This document shows positions 9,451 through 18,056 of a stretch of DNA of 64,000 nt, one piece after another (position 1 is the first letter of the stretch; every line of letters starts with the position of its first letter). The DNA lies in assembly GCF_001541345.2 (NCBI RefSeq), contig NZ_LMVL02000003.1:496001-560000 (forward strand). Direction: 5' to 3'. Position numbers and translations under genes: made by a program. Under the pieces are notes generated by a model. The model did not search any database, was not told the origin of the DNA, and saw nothing but the letters and a program-made list of their open reading frames with translations. This stretch comes from Gillisella vitis (lineage in GTDB: Bacteria; Pseudomonadota; Alphaproteobacteria; Rhizobiales; Rhizobiaceae).

Positions 9451-10986
9451 TCAGGCGAAATAACGCCGCTTTGGTTCCACGGCCTGGGTGCCCTGTACGG
9501 CGGGAATCGTTTGCAGGACGCGCTTGGCGGGCAGGATGGCAATCACTTCCGTCCCTTCGCGCAGCTTTGATTTCAGCTTGAATTCGCCGCCATGCTTGGC
9601 GAGGATGGCCTGGACGATGGGAAGGCCGAGGCCCGTCCCCTGTTCGGCGCTCTTGATGGCGATGGAGCCCTGCCCGAAGGCCGAGAGCACCACGGGGATT
9701 TCCTCTTCGGCAATGCCGGGGCCATTGTCCTTGATGGAGACATATTGTCCGCCGCCGACGGTCCAGCCGACCTTGACGAGGATTTCTCCGCCCGGCGGTG
9801 TGAATTTCACCGCATTCGACAAGAGGTTTAGCACCACTTGCCGGAGCGCCTTTTCATCGGCCCAAAGGGCGGGCAGGTTGATCTCATATTGCTGGGATAT
9901 CTTGATATCCTTGGCTTTGGCGCGCAATTGCACCATGCCGACGCAGTCCTCGGCGACTTCAAGCAACGAGATCGATTCTTCCGAAAGATCGTATTTGCCA
10001 GCCTCGATTCGGGACAGGTCGAGGATTTCGTTGATCAGATTGAGCAGGTGCTGGCCGGACCTGTGAATATCGCCGGAATATTCCCGGTAAAGCGGATTGT
10101 TGAGCGGCCCCAGCACTTCCTGAGCCATGACCTCGGAAAAGCCTAGGATGGCATTCAGTGGTGTGCGCAACTCATGCGACATAGAGGCAAGAAAGCGCGA
10201 TTTCGCCATATTGGCTTCTTCCGCCCGACGACGCGCTTCGTCCGACATGGATTTGGCCACTTCCAGCTCGGCGATCAAGTCGTCCTTCTCGCTCTGGAAC
10301 GATATCAGCTTGAGGTTGGAGACATAGAGCCTGCCGGTGATATAGATGAAGAACAGCACGGAGACGGTAAAGGCCAGGGCCAGCGTCGCGTCTTCGACGC
10401 GCTGCGAGAAAAACGCCTGGGCGGACAGCGCGATGATCGGTGGCGTAAACGCATAGAGCACGGCCTGACGCAGCAGAATATTGGTCATGGCCGTAGTGCA
10501 GAGCACTACCAGCAGCACGGAGCCTTTCAGCAGCAGGTCGCTTGTCGGGCCGCATGCCGCGCAGGTCTGGAAGGTAAAGGCGGCCCAGCAGCAGCCCATG
10601 GCCAGATGCCCGGCCAGCAGAACATGGCGCCAATGTTCCTGATGATGGGAGACCGGAATGCGCTTGGCAGCCTTGCGGATGAGCAAAATGTTCAGGGCGT
10701 GAATGCTCAGTGTTAGCAGCGCCCAGAGGATATAGATCGGGCTTCCCGACAGGTAGGCCGTCAGGCCGGCGGTCAATATCGTGATGAAGGGTGTGACGGC
10801 CGCGCCATGCAGGCTGGCCTGGGTATGCATGGACAGCAGGTCTTTTTCGAAAGCCGGTGTGCCGCCGTGGGTGGAATGCAGACGTTCTCTGGTCATGCGC
10901 AAGGCTTTTGCCGTCGCCTTGTTGCGGTGGCTACGCGATAGGTCGACAATATTCTTGTCAGTAGAGTTTGAAACGCCGTTACCCAT
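9451..10986 (-). CDS. Membrane sensor histidine kinase, PleC/DivJ/PdhS type
   Basis: The 511-residue protein has an N-terminal membrane region of about six hydrophobic segments (residues about 62-215), a short coiled linker (about 228-262), a HisKA domain with phospho-acceptor H271 in SMSHELRTPLN, and an HATPase domain with N-box (NLLSNAVKFTP), DNGPGI and GTGLGLPI. The FGQGSIAIKSAEQGTGLGLPI block is typical of PleC/DivJ/PdhS kinases that act on DivK/PleD in alphaproteobacteria, so a cell-cycle role is plausible but inferred. No response regulator gene is adjacent. Confidence 0.9.
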   Translation of the reverse strand: MGNGVSNSTDKNIVDLSRSHRNKATAKALRMTRERLHSTHGGTPAFEKDLLSMHTQASLHGAAVTPFITILTAGLTAYLSGSPIYILWALLTLSIHALNILLIRKAAKRIPVSHHQEHWRHVLLAGHLAMGCCWAAFTFQTCAACGPTSDLLLKGSVLLVVLCTTAMTNILLRQAVLYAFTPPIIALSAQAFFSQRVEDATLALAFTVSVLFFIYITGRLYVSNLKLISFQSEKDDLIAELEVAKSMSDEARRRAEEANMAKSRFLASMSHELRTPLNAILGFSEVMAQEVLGPLNNPLYREYSGDIHRSGQHLLNLINEILDLSRIEAGKYDLSEESISLLEVAEDCVGMVQLRAKAKDIKISQQYEINLPALWADEKALRQVVLNLLSNAVKFTPPGGEILVKVGWTVGGGQYVSIKDNGPGIAEEEIPVVLSAFGQGSIAIKSAEQGTGLGLPIVQAILAKHGGEFKLKSKLREGTEVIAILPAKRVLQTIPAVQGTQAVEPKRRYFA

Positions 10987-11107
10987 GATGTGGTTGCATT
11001 TTTTCCGCGGTCCGTCTCAGACTAGCCATGAAGTCTTAAGAGTTACTTTCTGGAAAGGTTTTATTTGCCATTCTCGGATACCGGCTGTTATTGAAAAGGG
11101 CCAGATT

Positions 11108-11632
11108 GTGACACGCATGCATCGGATCATTGCTGCCGCCTTCGTCTGCCTGATCATCGGCACGATGCTTGTCGCTGCCTTCTGGCCCCGTAAAATACCG
11201 TCTTTCGATGGCCCTTTCGTAATTGCCGATGGTGAAACATTGGTGACCAATGGTCAACGTCTGCAACTCAAAGGCCTGGATTCACCCGAAATTGGTCAGC
11301 GGTGCCGGGGCGAGGATGGTGTTGTCCAGCTTTGCGGTGCGCAGGCCCGATTCGGTCTGGCCCAGCGCATGGCTCAGGCCGGTGTTCTCTGTCAGGGAAG
11401 GGACCGCATTGAAAACGACCGTATTCTGGTAACCTGCACTGTCATGGGTCGCGATGTTGGAGCCGACATGGTTCGCTCCGGTCTCGTTCTGAATGCGGGC
11501 GGCTATGAGAATGAGGAAAAGCAGGCCCAGGCCGATAAAGCCGGGCTTTGGGCAGGCACGTTCGACCGGCCGGAAGAATGGCGAAAGCTGCATCCTCGCA
11601 ATGATATCATTCGCAGGCAGGACGAAAATTGA
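11108..11632 (+). CDS. Membrane-anchored SNase-like (thermonuclease fold) protein
   Basis: The GTG at 11108 follows AAAAGGG at good spacing and gives 174 residues. An N-terminal hydrophobic anchor or signal (IIAAAFVCLIIGTMLVAAFW) precedes a staphylococcal-nuclease domain with LKGLDSPEIG and a C-terminal GLWAGTFDRPEEWR. By hand alignment the D40 and E43 equivalents are kept (LDSPE), but the R35 equivalent is Gln and no Arg is seen at the R87 position (ENDRILVTC). Catalysis may therefore be weak or absent. The stop overlaps the next gene by 4 nt, so the two are translationally coupled. Confidence 0.8.
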   Translation: MTRMHRIIAAAFVCLIIGTMLVAAFWPRKIPSFDGPFVIADGETLVTNGQRLQLKGLDSPEIGQRCRGEDGVVQLCGAQARFGLAQRMAQAGVLCQGRDRIENDRILVTCTVMGRDVGADMVRSGLVLNAGGYENEEKQAQADKAGLWAGTFDRPEEWRKLHPRNDIIRRQDEN

Positions 11633-12264
11633 CCGTGAGCGTGCCTGTTGACCTCGACGGACTGCTCGCGGCCATTCACGCCTGCCGGATCTGCCGGGAT
11701 TGTCCGACACAGGTAACAGCGCTGCCGCATGAACCCAGGCCCGTCGTCGTTCTGTCGTCCTCCGCCCGCATTCTGATTGCTGGACAGGCGCCGGGCATTC
11801 GGGTGCATGAAACCGGACTGCCTTTCAACGATGCCTCCGGCGATCGGCTGCGGCAATGGTTGGGTGTGGACAGGGAGGCGTTTTACGATAGCCGCAACTT
11901 TGCCATCCTGCCGATGGGCTTCTGCTTTCCGGGATACGACGCCAGCGGCCACGACCTGCCCCCTCGGCGCGAATGCGCCCCACAGTGGCGGGAAGCGGCC
12001 ATGGCGGTTATGCCCCAGGTGGAGCTGGTGCTTGCTATCGGCCAATATGCGCAACGCTGGCACTTGGGCGACCTGCGAAAACCAACCTTGCATGCCACGG
12101 TGGTGAGCTGGCGCGAGTCTTTTTTTACCAACCGGCCCGGGCCGAAGATTTTGCCGCTGCCTCATCCCAGTTGGCGAAACAGTGGTTGGCTGCGTCGCAA
12201 TCCGTGGTTTGAGGCAGAATTGCTACCTGTCTTGAAAAAGCAAGTGGATCACTGTTTGCGGTGA
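11629..12264 (+). CDS. Uracil-DNA glycosylase family protein
   Basis: The 211-residue protein belongs to the uracil-DNA glycosylase superfamily, with motif 1 as GQAPGIRVHETGLPFND (residues about 52-68) and motif 2 as PHPSWRN near residue 180. N-terminal cysteines (CRICRDC) recall Fe-S family 4 enzymes, but a complete four-Cys set is not obvious. A TTG start at 11629 overlaps the SNase-like stop; a GTG at 11635 is the alternative. Base excision of uracil is the family role; the exact substrate is not shown by the sequence. Confidence 0.82.
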   Translation: MTVSVPVDLDGLLAAIHACRICRDCPTQVTALPHEPRPVVVLSSSARILIAGQAPGIRVHETGLPFNDASGDRLRQWLGVDREAFYDSRNFAILPMGFCFPGYDASGHDLPPRRECAPQWREAAMAVMPQVELVLAIGQYAQRWHLGDLRKPTLHATVVSWRESFFTNRPGPKILPLPHPSWRNSGWLRRNPWFEAELLPVLKKQVDHCLR

Positions 12265-12329
12265 AAGCATTTTGCTTTCGTTTGCTACAAATTGCGCTAT
12301 ACCGGAAAAAAATTTCAATGGTGTCGCTC

Positions 12330-12818
12330 ATGGATCGTCTGGACCGTAAAATTCTGCGTATTTTGCAGGAGGATTCCACTCTTGCCGTTGCCGACCTCGC
12401 CAAGAAGGTCGGTCTTTCCACCACGCCCTGCTGGCGGCGTATCCAGAAGATGGAAGAGGATGGCGTGATCAAGCGCCGCGTGGCGCTGCTCGATCCGGTC
12501 AAGGTCAATACCAAGGTGACGGTCTTCGTTTCGGTGCGCACCAATACCCATTCGATTGAATGGTTGAAGCGGTTTTCCGAAGTGGTGGCGGAATTTCCCG
12601 AAGTGGTGGAATTCTATCGCATGAGCGGCGATGTGGATTATCTGCTGCGGGTCGTGGTTCCTGACATCGGTGCCTATGATGCCTTCTACAAGCGGCTGAT
12701 CGCCAAGATCGAGATCCGCGACGTATCCTCGGCCTTCGCCATGGAGCAGATTAAATACACGACCGAATTGCCGCTCGATTATATGATGCTCGATAATAAC
12801 AAATCGGGTGAGGAATAA
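12330..12818 (+). CDS. Lrp/AsnC-family transcriptional regulator
   Basis: The 162-residue regulator has an N-terminal winged HTH (LDRKILRILQEDSTLAVADLAKKVGLSTTPCWRRIQKMEEDGVI) followed by a RAM/AsnC ligand-binding domain ending near residue 145. I chose the ATG at 12330 (MDRLDRKIL); an in-frame ATG at 12318 would add four residues. It lies convergent to a GlxR-type dehydrogenase. The amino-acid ligand and targets cannot be told from the sequence. Confidence 0.92.
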   Translation: MDRLDRKILRILQEDSTLAVADLAKKVGLSTTPCWRRIQKMEEDGVIKRRVALLDPVKVNTKVTVFVSVRTNTHSIEWLKRFSEVVAEFPEVVEFYRMSGDVDYLLRVVVPDIGAYDAFYKRLIAKIEIRDVSSAFAMEQIKYTTELPLDYMMLDNNKSGEE

Positions 12819-12822
12819 TGGC

Positions 12823-12848
12823 TGGGGAGCCTGATAACAGACTCCCCA
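12823..12848. terminator. Short hairpin between convergent genes
   Basis: TGGGGAG (12823-12829) and CTCCCCA (12842-12848) form a 7-bp stem with a 12-nt loop between the Lrp and dehydrogenase stops. No T-run follows, so the terminator call is weak. Confidence 0.35.
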
Positions 12849-12854
12849 ATCTCA

Positions 12855-13724
12855 TCACTTTTCCAGCCGGGCCAGCAGGGATGACGTATCCCAGCGATTG
12901 CCGCCAAGCTTTTGCACATCGCCGTAGAACTGATCGACCAGGGCTGTAAGCGGCAAGGTGGCGCCATTGGTCTTGGCTTCGTTCAGCACGATGCCGAGAT
13001 CCTTGCGCATCCAGTCGACGGCAAAGCCGAAATCATATTTGCCGACGGCCATGGTCTTGTGGCGGTTTTCCATCTGCCAGGAACCGGCAGCGCCTTTGGA
13101 AATCACCTCTATGACCTTTTCGATATCGAGACCGGCCCGCTTGCCGAAATGCACGCCTTCCGCCAAGCCCTGAACGATACCGGCAATGCAGATCTGGTTG
13201 ATCATCTTGGTTAACTGGCCAGAACCCGCTGGCCCCATCAGGCCAATCATCCGCGCATAGGCTTCGATTACCGGGCGGGCCTGTTCGAACACCGGCTCGT
13301 CTCCACCGCACATCACCGTCAGCACACCATTTTCCGCTCCAGCCTGACCGCCGGACACCGGCGCATCGATGAACCCAAAGCCGTTGGCTTTTGCAGCCTC
13401 ATAAAGTTCCCGGGCCACATCCGCTGAGGCCGTGGTGTTGTCGATCAATATCGCACCGGGTTTCATGCCCACGAAAACACCATCGGTGCCAATGGTGACG
13501 GCACGCAGGTCATCGTCATTACCAACGCAGGTGAAGACGAAATCGGCATCCTTCGCCGCCTCTGCCGGCGTCAGGCCAAGCGCCCCGCCATGCTGGGCTA
13601 CCCAGCTTTCGGCCTTAGCCGTGGTGCGGTTATAGACTGTCACATCATGGCCGCCCTTCGCTTTCAGGTGTCCGGCCATGGGATAACCCATGACGCCCAA
13701 TCCGATGAATGCCACCTTGGCCAT
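12855..13724 (-). CDS. NAD(P)-dependent beta-hydroxyacid dehydrogenase (GlxR/3-HIBADH family)
   Basis: The 289-residue protein has an N-terminal Rossmann fold (VAFIGLGVMGYPMAGHL), the substrate-binding PVSGGQAGAENG motif near residue 120, and the catalytic lysine in GQLTKMINQ near residue 170. This set defines 3-hydroxyisobutyrate, tartronate semialdehyde and related dehydrogenases; substrate choice is not settled by sequence. AAGGAG lies 11 nt before the ATG. It is the last of several minus-strand genes, about 105 nt after the iminopeptidase stop. Confidence 0.92.
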   Translation of the reverse strand: MAKVAFIGLGVMGYPMAGHLKAKGGHDVTVYNRTTAKAESWVAQHGGALGLTPAEAAKDADFVFTCVGNDDDLRAVTIGTDGVFVGMKPGAILIDNTTASADVARELYEAAKANGFGFIDAPVSGGQAGAENGVLTVMCGGDEPVFEQARPVIEAYARMIGLMGPAGSGQLTKMINQICIAGIVQGLAEGVHFGKRAGLDIEKVIEVISKGAAGSWQMENRHKTMAVGKYDFGFAVDWMRKDLGIVLNEAKTNGATLPLTALVDQFYGDVQKLGGNRWDTSSLLARLEK

Positions 13725-13829
13725 GTCTTAAGTCTCCTTTGCTTATTGCGTGCCGCCAGAGGTATCGCAGCCCGCAACGCAGGAAAAGTTATTTTTGGGT
13801 CAAGCTGCCTTGATGGGGATGGTGCCGGC

Positions 13830-14804
13830 TCAATGTTTCAATTCGTGGGCAAGCTGTTGAAGCGACCCGATGACGCTGGCCGCCATGCCTGGCGCACTGA
13901 TATTATGTTCGCCATCCTCGACGATAATCAACCGACTGCCAAGCCATGCAAGGTGCAGGTCATAGGCGGTCTTGAGCGGGCTGCCAAAATCGAGGCGGCC
14001 ATGAATCAATATGGCAGGAAGACCCTCTAATAGTTTGATACGCCGAAGGATTTCTCCATCGGCCAGCCAGGCGCGATGCGACCAGTAGTGGGTGACGAGC
14101 CGGGAAAAGCACAGCCGAAATCGGGCGTCCGACCACCTGACATGTGGGACATAGCCCGGCTTTACGGAGAGAGTGGCAGATTCCCATGCGCACCAGGCAC
14201 TTGCGGCCTTGTCATGAATCTGTTTGTCAGGATTGATCAGCAGCCTGTGATAGGCGGTAGTGAGATCGCCATCTCGCTGATCTCTTGGAAGATGGTCGAG
14301 AAAGCGCGCATGGTCTGCGGGAAAAAATTGTCCGACGCCGCGCGTGATCCATTCGATTTCGGCAGCACTTGTCGTGACGACCATGGTGAGCAGCAGGCCG
14401 AGAACCTGCTCCCGGTGCGCTTGGGCATAGGCGAGCGCCAGCGTCGACCCCCATGACCCGCCCATGACCAGCCAGTGCTCAATGCCGAGATGGAGGCGCA
14501 GCGCTTCGATATCCTCAAGCAGATGCGGCAGCGTGTTCGTGCTGAGATCAACCACAGGGTCGCCCGCAAAGGGGAGACTGCGGCCGCAATGGCGCTGGTC
14601 GAATTGGACGATGTGATAGTGCACGGGGTCGAAGAACCTGCGCGTGGTTTCAGAGAGCCCGGAGCCGGGGCCGCCATGCAGAACGAGGGCCGGGATACCC
14701 TTACGGTTGCCGCTGCATTCGAAATAGATCCGGTGGCCGTCCGTGACCGGCAGGTGACCGGTTCGGTAGGGCGGCAAGGGCGGATGAAGCTCTGGTCCTG
14801 TCAT
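13830..14804 (-). CDS. pip: Proline iminopeptidase
   Basis: The 324-residue S33-family alpha/beta hydrolase removes N-terminal proline from peptides. HGGPGSG at 43-49 is the oxyanion loop, the nucleophile is S117 in GGSWGS, and the acid is in HGRLDFGSP. The catalytic histidine is expected near the C-terminus, where the sequence reads DGEHN instead of the usual GHS. The histidine is kept but its surroundings differ. It lies 21 nt after the methyltransferase stop and is probably in one operon with it. Confidence 0.9.
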   Translation of the reverse strand: MTGPELHPPLPPYRTGHLPVTDGHRIYFECSGNRKGIPALVLHGGPGSGLSETTRRFFDPVHYHIVQFDQRHCGRSLPFAGDPVVDLSTNTLPHLLEDIEALRLHLGIEHWLVMGGSWGSTLALAYAQAHREQVLGLLLTMVVTTSAAEIEWITRGVGQFFPADHARFLDHLPRDQRDGDLTTAYHRLLINPDKQIHDKAASAWCAWESATLSVKPGYVPHVRWSDARFRLCFSRLVTHYWSHRAWLADGEILRRIKLLEGLPAILIHGRLDFGSPLKTAYDLHLAWLGSRLIIVEDGEHNISAPGMAASVIGSLQQLAHELKH

Positions 14805-14825
14805 CTCGCCCTCGCGGCTTTTAGG

Positions 14826-15635
14826 TCAGTTCAAGGTTTTCAATTGCGCGATCACCAGATGGCCGGGCGAAGGCTCACCATCTTGCATCCGCACATTGAT
14901 ATCGGTGACTTCGATGACCTCGAAGCCGGTGGCGGCCAACCGCTCGCGGATATAGGTCTGCGCATGGACGAAGCGCTGATGCGGGCCGACCTTGTAGGGC
15001 ACATCCTCGCCCATCGTTTCCGAAGAGAAGATGAAATAGCCGCCCAGCATCAGATTTTCGGATACGCCGAAAAACAGCGGCTCGAGCGCGCCAAGATAGG
15101 GCAGGACATCGGTGGCGGTGATCAGGTCGAACAGGTCCTCGTCATTGTCCTCAAGGAAATCCTCGACTTCGGCAACGTAAAGCGTGTCGTAAAGGTCTTT
15201 CTCATGAGCGATCTCGACCATGTTTTCCGAAAGGTCGATGCCGGTGATATCGTCTACCATGTCACGCAGGGTGCCGCCGGTCAGCCCGGTGCCGCAGCCG
15301 AGATCCAGCAGGCGCTTGAACGGGCCGAGCTTCAATTCCTGCAAGCGCTGGCGCACGATGACCGGCACGGCGTAACCGAGCTGATCAACGAGAATATCTT
15401 CGAAATCCTCGGCATGCTGGTCAAACAGCGTTTCCACATAGGCATCGGAGGCACGCGGCGGCGTTTCACCACGGCCAAGCGAGGCAAGACGCACGGCAGC
15501 CCCGCCATGGTCTTCCGGGTCGATTTCCAGAACCTCATGATAGGCTTTTACCGCAGCGTCGATATCGCCAGCCTTTTCAAGCGCCAAGGCCCGGTTATAA
15601 GCCTCGGACAGCTTCTCTTCATCGATTTTCGCCAT
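14826..15635 (-). CDS. TPR-linked SAM-dependent methyltransferase
   Basis: The 269-residue protein has an N-terminal TPR-like helix pair (residues about 8-45: AYNRALALEKAGDIDAAVKAY) and a class I methyltransferase domain with motif I LLDLGCGTG near residue 110 and ITGIDLSENMV after it. No signal peptide is seen. This TPR plus Methyltransf arrangement is common in Rhizobiales hypothetical methyltransferases; the substrate is unknown. It is followed after 21 nt by pip. Confidence 0.88.
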   Translation of the reverse strand: MAKIDEEKLSEAYNRALALEKAGDIDAAVKAYHEVLEIDPEDHGGAAVRLASLGRGETPPRASDAYVETLFDQHAEDFEDILVDQLGYAVPVIVRQRLQELKLGPFKRLLDLGCGTGLTGGTLRDMVDDITGIDLSENMVEIAHEKDLYDTLYVAEVEDFLEDNDEDLFDLITATDVLPYLGALEPLFFGVSENLMLGGYFIFSSETMGEDVPYKVGPHQRFVHAQTYIRERLAATGFEVIEVTDINVRMQDGEPSPGHLVIAQLKTLN

Positions 15636-15830
15636 TGCGTCGCCCTCACATCACGCCGCCGCGCACCGGACCGGCGCATCAGGCTCTGGCGTAGATTTCA
15701 ATCCAACCGCATGATCTCGGCCCGGCATTGAAAGTCAATGGCAAGGCTTATGAACAGGCGATTGGCGTGAGGGTCTACCGGCTCATGGCGCGTTTGGCAA
15801 CATCGCCAGTCTGCTATCAATCAGCCTGTT

Positions 15831-16139
15831 TCAATGCAGGATGAATTCACCTTTCAGCGCCCGCCATTCGTTGGCGGCAATCAGTTTGCGATGCACATAG
15901 CGCACCGAATGCAGCGGCCCGTCCAGCTTTTCCTGCCAGAATTTCAGAAAGCCGCGCATTTCCGGAAAATCCGGGGCCAGATCGTAATTCTGCCAGATGA
16001 AGGTTTGCAGCAGGTTTTGGTGATCGGGCATGCGGTATAAAATTTGCGCTGTGGTCATGCCATAGCCTTTCAGCATCATTTCCATATCGGAAGTCATGCC
16101 AGATTTAGGTGTGTCGTCATTCCTGATGTCAGTGTTCAT
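15831..16139 (-). CDS. usg: Usg-family protein
   Basis: This is a 102-residue protein from the ATG at 16139, which follows an ACGAGG ribosome site. The core SDMEMMLKGYGMTTAQILYRMPDHQNLLQTFIWQNYDLAPDFPEM is the Usg family seen across alphaproteobacteria, originally named for a gene near tryptophan biosynthesis genes; the biochemical role is unknown. An in-frame upstream extension to 16202 is unlikely to be coding. Possible regulatory repeats lie about 95-135 nt upstream of the start. Confidence 0.88.
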   Translation of the reverse strand: MNTDIRNDDTPKSGMTSDMEMMLKGYGMTTAQILYRMPDHQNLLQTFIWQNYDLAPDFPEMRGFLKFWQEKLDGPLHSVRYVHRKLIAANEWRALKGEFILH

Positions 16140-16232
16140 GGCAACCTCGTTTCGTTCCCATTCTGATCCCGGCGGCACAGGGGCGACCTGTCCGTCGCGC
16201 ATCGGTTCGTCCGATAGGAAGATGGTTCCATG

Positions 16233-16273
16233 CGAGGCTTAATCGAGGCTTAACAAAACTGTCATAAATGACA
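16233..16273. promoter_or_regulatory. Direct repeat plus dyad upstream of usg
   Basis: CGAGGCTTAA occurs twice in tandem (16233-16242 and 16244-16253, 11-nt period), followed by the dyad TGTCAT-AA-ATGACA at 16260-16273. Both lie in the gap between usg and the transporter operon. A regulator site is possible but no known consensus was matched. Confidence 0.35.
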
Positions 16274-16331
16274 TTCTAAGATAAAAATCATATAGTTAGC
16301 AGCATGTTGCCTTGAGTGCTGCCAGGTTTTG

Positions 16332-17162
16332 TCAGCGCTTGAGATGGCGCGTCAATCGTCTTTCGATGGCGGCCCAGCCATGGCGCAGGATCTCGACAAT
16401 TGCGAGGTAGAAGATCGCCGCCCAGAGATAGGTCTGGTAGTCGAAGGTGCGCGAAAAGGCGTAGCGGGTCTCGCCCATCATATCGAGAACGGTGATGATC
16501 GACAGAATGGCCGAACCCTTGACCATCAGGATAATTTCATTGCCGTAAGGCCGGAGCGCGACGATCAGCGCCTGCGGCAGGATGACTTTCCAGAAGGTGA
16601 CGGTGCGCGGCAAACCCAGCGAAGCAGCACCTTCATGCTGGCCGCGTCCAACGCTGCGGATCGCGCCCCGCAGGATCTCTGCCTGATAGGCGGCCGTGTT
16701 CAGCGACAGTGCCAGCAACCCGCAATACCAGGCATCGCGGAAGAACCACCAGAGACCGACAGCCTCGAATTCCGTCCGGAACCCACCCAGGCCGTAATAG
16801 ACCAGAAACACCTGCGCCAGCAGCGGCGTACCGCGAAAGACATAGACATAGGCATAGGTCACGGCCTTGGCCAGAGGGTTGTTCGACATCCGGCCAAAGG
16901 CGATTGGGATAGAGAGGACTGCGCCTGCGGCAATCGAGATGACGACGATGCTGAGCGTCGTCCCAAGGCCAGAGAGAAAACGCGGACCGTATTTGACGAA
17001 TTTGTCTTGGTCCCAGTTGCCGATCATCATCGCCAGCAGGCCAAGGCCGAGCAAAGCCCAGACCAGCAGCAAGGAACCGCCCAATACCCTGCCGGGGGTG
17101 ACTCGATGCTCATGTCTTGGCGGAGCAGGGCGCGGCGGAATCAGTTCAAGACTGTGGCTCAT
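16332..17162 (-). CDS. Polar amino acid ABC transporter permease (HisM type)
   Basis: The 276-residue inner-membrane permease starts at 17162, overlapping the upstream permease stop by 4 nt (ATGA). It has about five membrane segments and the EAA loop (GASLGLPRTVTFWKVILPQALIVALRPYGNE). A longer in-frame N-terminus exists but overlaps the neighbouring gene and is not membrane-like. It is the third gene of the binding protein - permease - permease operon for a polar or basic amino acid. No ATPase gene lies beside it. Confidence 0.92.
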   Translation of the reverse strand: MSHSLELIPPRPAPPRHEHRVTPGRVLGGSLLLVWALLGLGLLAMMIGNWDQDKFVKYGPRFLSGLGTTLSIVVISIAAGAVLSIPIAFGRMSNNPLAKAVTYAYVYVFRGTPLLAQVFLVYYGLGGFRTEFEAVGLWWFFRDAWYCGLLALSLNTAAYQAEILRGAIRSVGRGQHEGAASLGLPRTVTFWKVILPQALIVALRPYGNEIILMVKGSAILSIITVLDMMGETRYAFSRTFDYQTYLWAAIFYLAIVEILRHGWAAIERRLTRHLKR

Positions 17163-17962
17163 CGGTTCGCCCCCGACTGTTTCGTCCAGTTTTCGATATA
17201 GCCGACGGCGATGGAGGAGAGGATTGCCAGCACCAGATAAAGCGCACAGGCAATCGTATAAAACAGGAAGGCTTCCTTGGTGACGCGGGCGGCAATACCT
17301 GTCTGGCGGATAATGTCGGAAAGGCCGATAACAGACACCAGCGCGGTATCCTTCAAAAGGTTCATCCACAGATTGACGATGCCGGGCAGGGCAATGCGGA
17401 TCAATTGCGGCACGATCACCAGCAGCATTGTCTTGGTGCGCGACAGGCCGATGGCAAAGCCTGCTTCATACTGGCCGGAGGGAATGGCCCGGAAGGCCGA
17501 TTGTAGCACCTCGGCGCAATAGGACGAAAACACCAGAGCCAGCGCGATCATTCCGGCGAAAAAGGCGTTGATTTCAATCCGTTCCTCAAACCCCATGGAG
17601 GCGAGGACGGCCTGAATCAGGATTTGCGAGCCATAATAGACAATGAATAGCGTCAGGAGTTCAGGAAGGCCGCGAAAGATTGTCGTATAGATTGCGGCTG
17701 CCTGGCGCAGCATGCGTTCGCTGCTTTGGGTGGCAAGAGCAATCAGGAAGCCGATTATCAATCCGAAGGGCAGGGTTGCCGCAGCCAACGTGACGGTGAC
17801 CTTGAAGCCGAAACCGATTTCATCGCCCCAGCCCGCGTCGCCGCAGGCCAGAAGTGTCCCTGATGCAAACCAGGTGAAGATCCCGGCGCTGCCGCAAAAG
17901 GGATCGAAAATCTGCGAAACGAGCGCCCAAAGGGCGTCGAGCGCGGAAGCGAGTCCGCCCAT
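17159..17962 (-). CDS. Polar amino acid ABC transporter permease (HisQ type)
   Basis: The 267-residue inner-membrane permease has about five membrane helices and the EAA motif (AGFAIGLSRTKTMLLVIVPQLIRIALPG). It pairs with the following HisM-type permease, whose start overlaps this stop, to form the membrane heterodimer. A 94-nt gap containing a strong hairpin separates it from the binding-protein gene upstream. Confidence 0.92.
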   Translation of the reverse strand: MGGLASALDALWALVSQIFDPFCGSAGIFTWFASGTLLACGDAGWGDEIGFGFKVTVTLAAATLPFGLIIGFLIALATQSSERMLRQAAAIYTTIFRGLPELLTLFIVYYGSQILIQAVLASMGFEERIEINAFFAGMIALALVFSSYCAEVLQSAFRAIPSGQYEAGFAIGLSRTKTMLLVIVPQLIRIALPGIVNLWMNLLKDTALVSVIGLSDIIRQTGIAARVTKEAFLFYTIACALYLVLAILSSIAVGYIENWTKQSGANR

Positions 17963-18014
17963 TTAGCCAATTCCCCTTACGGTCTTTGCCGCTTGTTTTT
18001 GCTTTGTCTGTTGT

Positions 18015-18042
18015 GCGTGATCCGGGTAGACCCGGATCACGC
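18015..18042 (-). promoter_or_regulatory. Intercistronic 12-bp hairpin
   Basis: A perfect stem GCGTGATCCGGG / CCCGGATCACGC with TAGA loop lies between the binding-protein and permease genes. No U-run follows on the minus strand. In transporter operons such hairpins often stabilise the upstream message, so that the binding protein is made in excess; that role is inferred here. Confidence 0.7.
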
Positions 18043-18056
18043 CGTCTTAAACCGAT

